A stretch of DNA of 7,689 nt from DATJYV01 sp035499415 (lineage in GTDB: Bacteria; Bacteroidota; Ignavibacteria; UBA10030): NCBI GenBank assembly GCA_035499415.1, contig DATJYV010000051.1:1-7689 (forward strand), read 5' to 3'. This document shows positions 6,813 through 7,689 of this stretch, piece after piece. Within the stretch, counting starts at the first letter, position 1; the number at the start of each line of letters is the position of its first letter. Under the pieces are notes generated by a model that was not told the DNA's origin, did not search any database, and was given only the letters and a program-made list of their open reading frames with translations. Position numbers and translations under genes: made by a program.

Positions 6813-6845
6813 CGTCTTCTTTCGGCTGCAGAATCATCCGCAACC

Positions 6846-7316
6846 TTACTTCACCTTCACCTCAATCTGCTTCGGTTTTGCTTCCTCTGCTTTTGGCAAT
6901 GTGACCGTCAAGACTCCGTCGTTGTAGGCGGCTTCGATCTTGTCGCTCTTCACAGTCGAGGGAAGAGTAAACGAGCGTTGGAACGAACCATACGAGCGTT
7001 CAACTCTCTGGTAGTTCCCCTCCTTCGAATTCTTCTCCTCCTTCTTCTCGCCGCGGATCGTCAGCACGTTCGATTCGATCGTGATCTTGACCTCGTCCTT
7101 CTTGACACCGGGAAGCTCGACGTTCACGACATACTCGTCATCCTGCTCCTTGATGTCTACGGCAGGGGTCCACAGGGAGAGGCCGAATGAACCGTCGTCT
7201 TCCACGTCGCCGTGAAAGAAATTGTCGAACGCCCGGGTCATCTCCCGCCGAACATTGTGAAACTGCGGTGACCAGGCGGTCAGGTCTCGCGTTGGGTTCC
7301 ATCGAATGAGTGTCAT
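6846..7316 (-). CDS. Small heat-shock protein, Hsp20/alpha-crystallin family (Hsp20-2)
   Basis: This 156-aa protein is an ATP-independent holdase that binds unfolding proteins and keeps them in a state that DnaK and ClpB can refold. A short N-terminal arm (1-47) with the R-W-N-P-x-R-D-L start is typical of bacterial sHSPs. The alpha-crystallin domain runs from about 48 to 142: W-T-P-A-V-D-I-K (49-56), V-E-L-P-G-V-K-K-D-E-V-K-I (66-78) and the signature A-Y-N-D-G-V-L-T-V-T-L-P-K (130-142). A C-terminal I-E-V (151-153) sits where the oligomerising I-x-I/V motif is expected. The ATG at 7316 has a strong AAGGAG at an 8-nt spacing. It lies 25 nt downstream of Hsp20-1 and is probably co-transcribed with it. 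The length is normal. Confidence 0.96.
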   Translation of the reverse strand: MTLIRWNPTRDLTAWSPQFHNVRREMTRAFDNFFHGDVEDDGSFGLSLWTPAVDIKEQDDEYVVNVELPGVKKDEVKITIESNVLTIRGEKKEEKNSKEGNYQRVERSYGSFQRSFTLPSTVKSDKIEAAYNDGVLTVTLPKAEEAKPKQIEVKVK

Positions 7317-7324
7317 GGTAGTTT

Positions 7325-7330
7325 CTCCTT
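7325..7330 (-). promoter_or_regulatory. Ribosome binding site of hsp20-2
   Basis: AAGGAG on the minus strand lies 8 nt before the ATG at 7316. It is the strongest Shine-Dalgarno sequence in the window and begins one base after the palindrome that covers the hsp20-1 stop codon. Confidence 0.8.
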
Positions 7331-7344
7331 TGATAAGATTATCA
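7331..7344 (-). other. Inverted repeat covering the hsp20-1 stop codons
   Basis: On the minus strand TGATAA-TC-TTATCA is a perfect 6-bp inverted repeat. Its first arm is the tandem in-frame stop TGA-TAA of hsp20-1, and the repeat ends just before the hsp20-2 ribosome binding site. The 2-nt spacer means only about 5 bp can form as an RNA stem. It is AT-rich and weak, and may be an operator half-site pair, a minor structural stem or chance. Confidence 0.3.
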
Positions 7345-7689
7345 GTTGATTGGAATCTCTCGCACCGATGAATCGGTGGATTTGGGAATCTTGATTGTCA
7401 AAACACCAAACTCCAACTCCGCTTCGACTCTGCTTATATCAAGCCCGTTCGCCAGTGAAAATCGGCGGAGATACGTCCGCGGACCGAGTTCCTGCCGGAT
7501 CACCCGCGATTGTCCGTTTGGCTTGAAAGCTACCTGACACGCAACCGAAAGCAATCCGGGCTTCAGGTCGAGTCGAATACCTTGCTTCTCAGCCCCGGGC
7601 ACGTACAGTTTCAAGATGAAACCGCTCGCGGTCTCATATATATCCGCCAGCGGAGTTGCGCGCGGGAAATCCAACTCACTTCCCAATCT
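7342..7689 (-). CDS. Small heat-shock protein, Hsp20/alpha-crystallin family (Hsp20-1), 5' end outside window
   Basis: The reading frame is open to the right edge, so at least 115 codons are visible and the true start is probably beyond it. A TTG at 7684-7686 could serve as a start but has no visible support. The visible part is almost entirely an alpha-crystallin domain: A-D-I-Y-E-T-A-S-G-F near its start, L-Y-V-P-G-A where Hsp20-2 has V-E-L-P-G-V, and E-F-G-V-L-T-I-K-I-P-K near the end. The C-terminus R-E-I-P-I-N carries a canonical I-P-I oligomerisation motif. It differs strongly from Hsp20-2: the Asn/Asp before G-V-L is replaced by E-F, and the loop between the domain halves differs. The two may be functionally distinct partners, as IbpA and IbpB are in E. 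coli. Translation ends in tandem stops TGA-TAA. Confidence 0.88.
   Translation of the reverse strand, partial: RLGSELDFPRATPLADIYETASGFILKLYVPGAEKQGIRLDLKPGLLSVACQVAFKPNGQSRVIRQELGPRTYLRRFSLANGLDISRVEAELEFGVLTIKIPKSTDSSVREIPIN

Noticed and set aside
6676..6845. CIRCE (HrcA) or HAIR (HspR) operator upstream of dnaK
   Set aside because: Neither TTAGCACTC/GAGTGCTAA nor CTTGAGT/ACTCAAG is present on either strand of this spacer. The palindromes found have different sequences.
7317..7341. RNA thermometer (ROSE or fourU) masking the hsp20-2 ribosome binding site
   Set aside because: The 25-nt spacer is too short for a ROSE element, and no run of four U residues pairs with the AAGGAG. The only stem ends before the ribosome binding site and leaves it free.

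Overview
The window is a bacterial chromosome segment of moderately high GC. Every gene lies on the minus strand, so transcription runs from the right end to the left. In transcription order it carries: a small heat-shock protein gene cut by the window edge (Hsp20-1), a second small heat-shock protein gene (Hsp20-2), dnaK, clpB, an rsmB-type rRNA cytosine methyltransferase gene, and the first part of a TPR lipoprotein gene that runs off the left edge. The lipoprotein signal points to a Gram-negative cell. The character of the DnaK, Hsp20 and RsmB proteins, together with an intergenic repeat of the 'HAELVSAS' type, suggests the Bacteroidota/Chlorobiota/Ignavibacteria side of bacteria. That placement is inference from memory, not a database result.

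Right part (7689-1986): hsp20-hsp20-dnaK-clpB form one co-directional protein-quality-control cluster. The two sHSPs would hold unfolding clients, DnaK would bind the aggregate surface and recruit ClpB, and ClpB would thread polypeptides out. The ClpB M-domain keeps the Tyr that in E. coli contacts DnaK. GrpE and DnaJ are not in the window. The gaps are 25 nt (hsp20/hsp20), 170 nt (hsp20-2/dnaK) and 88 nt (dnaK/clpB). The two longer gaps hold RNA hairpins that could set different levels for each cistron. A strong intrinsic terminator (11-bp stem, AAGA loop, T-rich tail) lies just after clpB.

Left part (1985-1): rsmB starts 33 nt after that terminator with no Shine-Dalgarno sequence. A promoter-like pair of hexamers places the expected transcription start at or next to the ATG, so rsmB may be leaderless. 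Between rsmB and the lipoprotein gene lies a roughly 93-bp REP/MITE-like element with nested perfect hairpins and imperfect terminal inverted repeats, followed by a plausible sigma70-type promoter for the lipoprotein gene.

There are no tRNA or rRNA genes, CRISPR arrays, insertion-sequence genes or phage genes. The coding content is conserved housekeeping. The points of interest are the gene grouping, the intergenic RNA/DNA structures and the repeat. I see no evidence of a new biological system.
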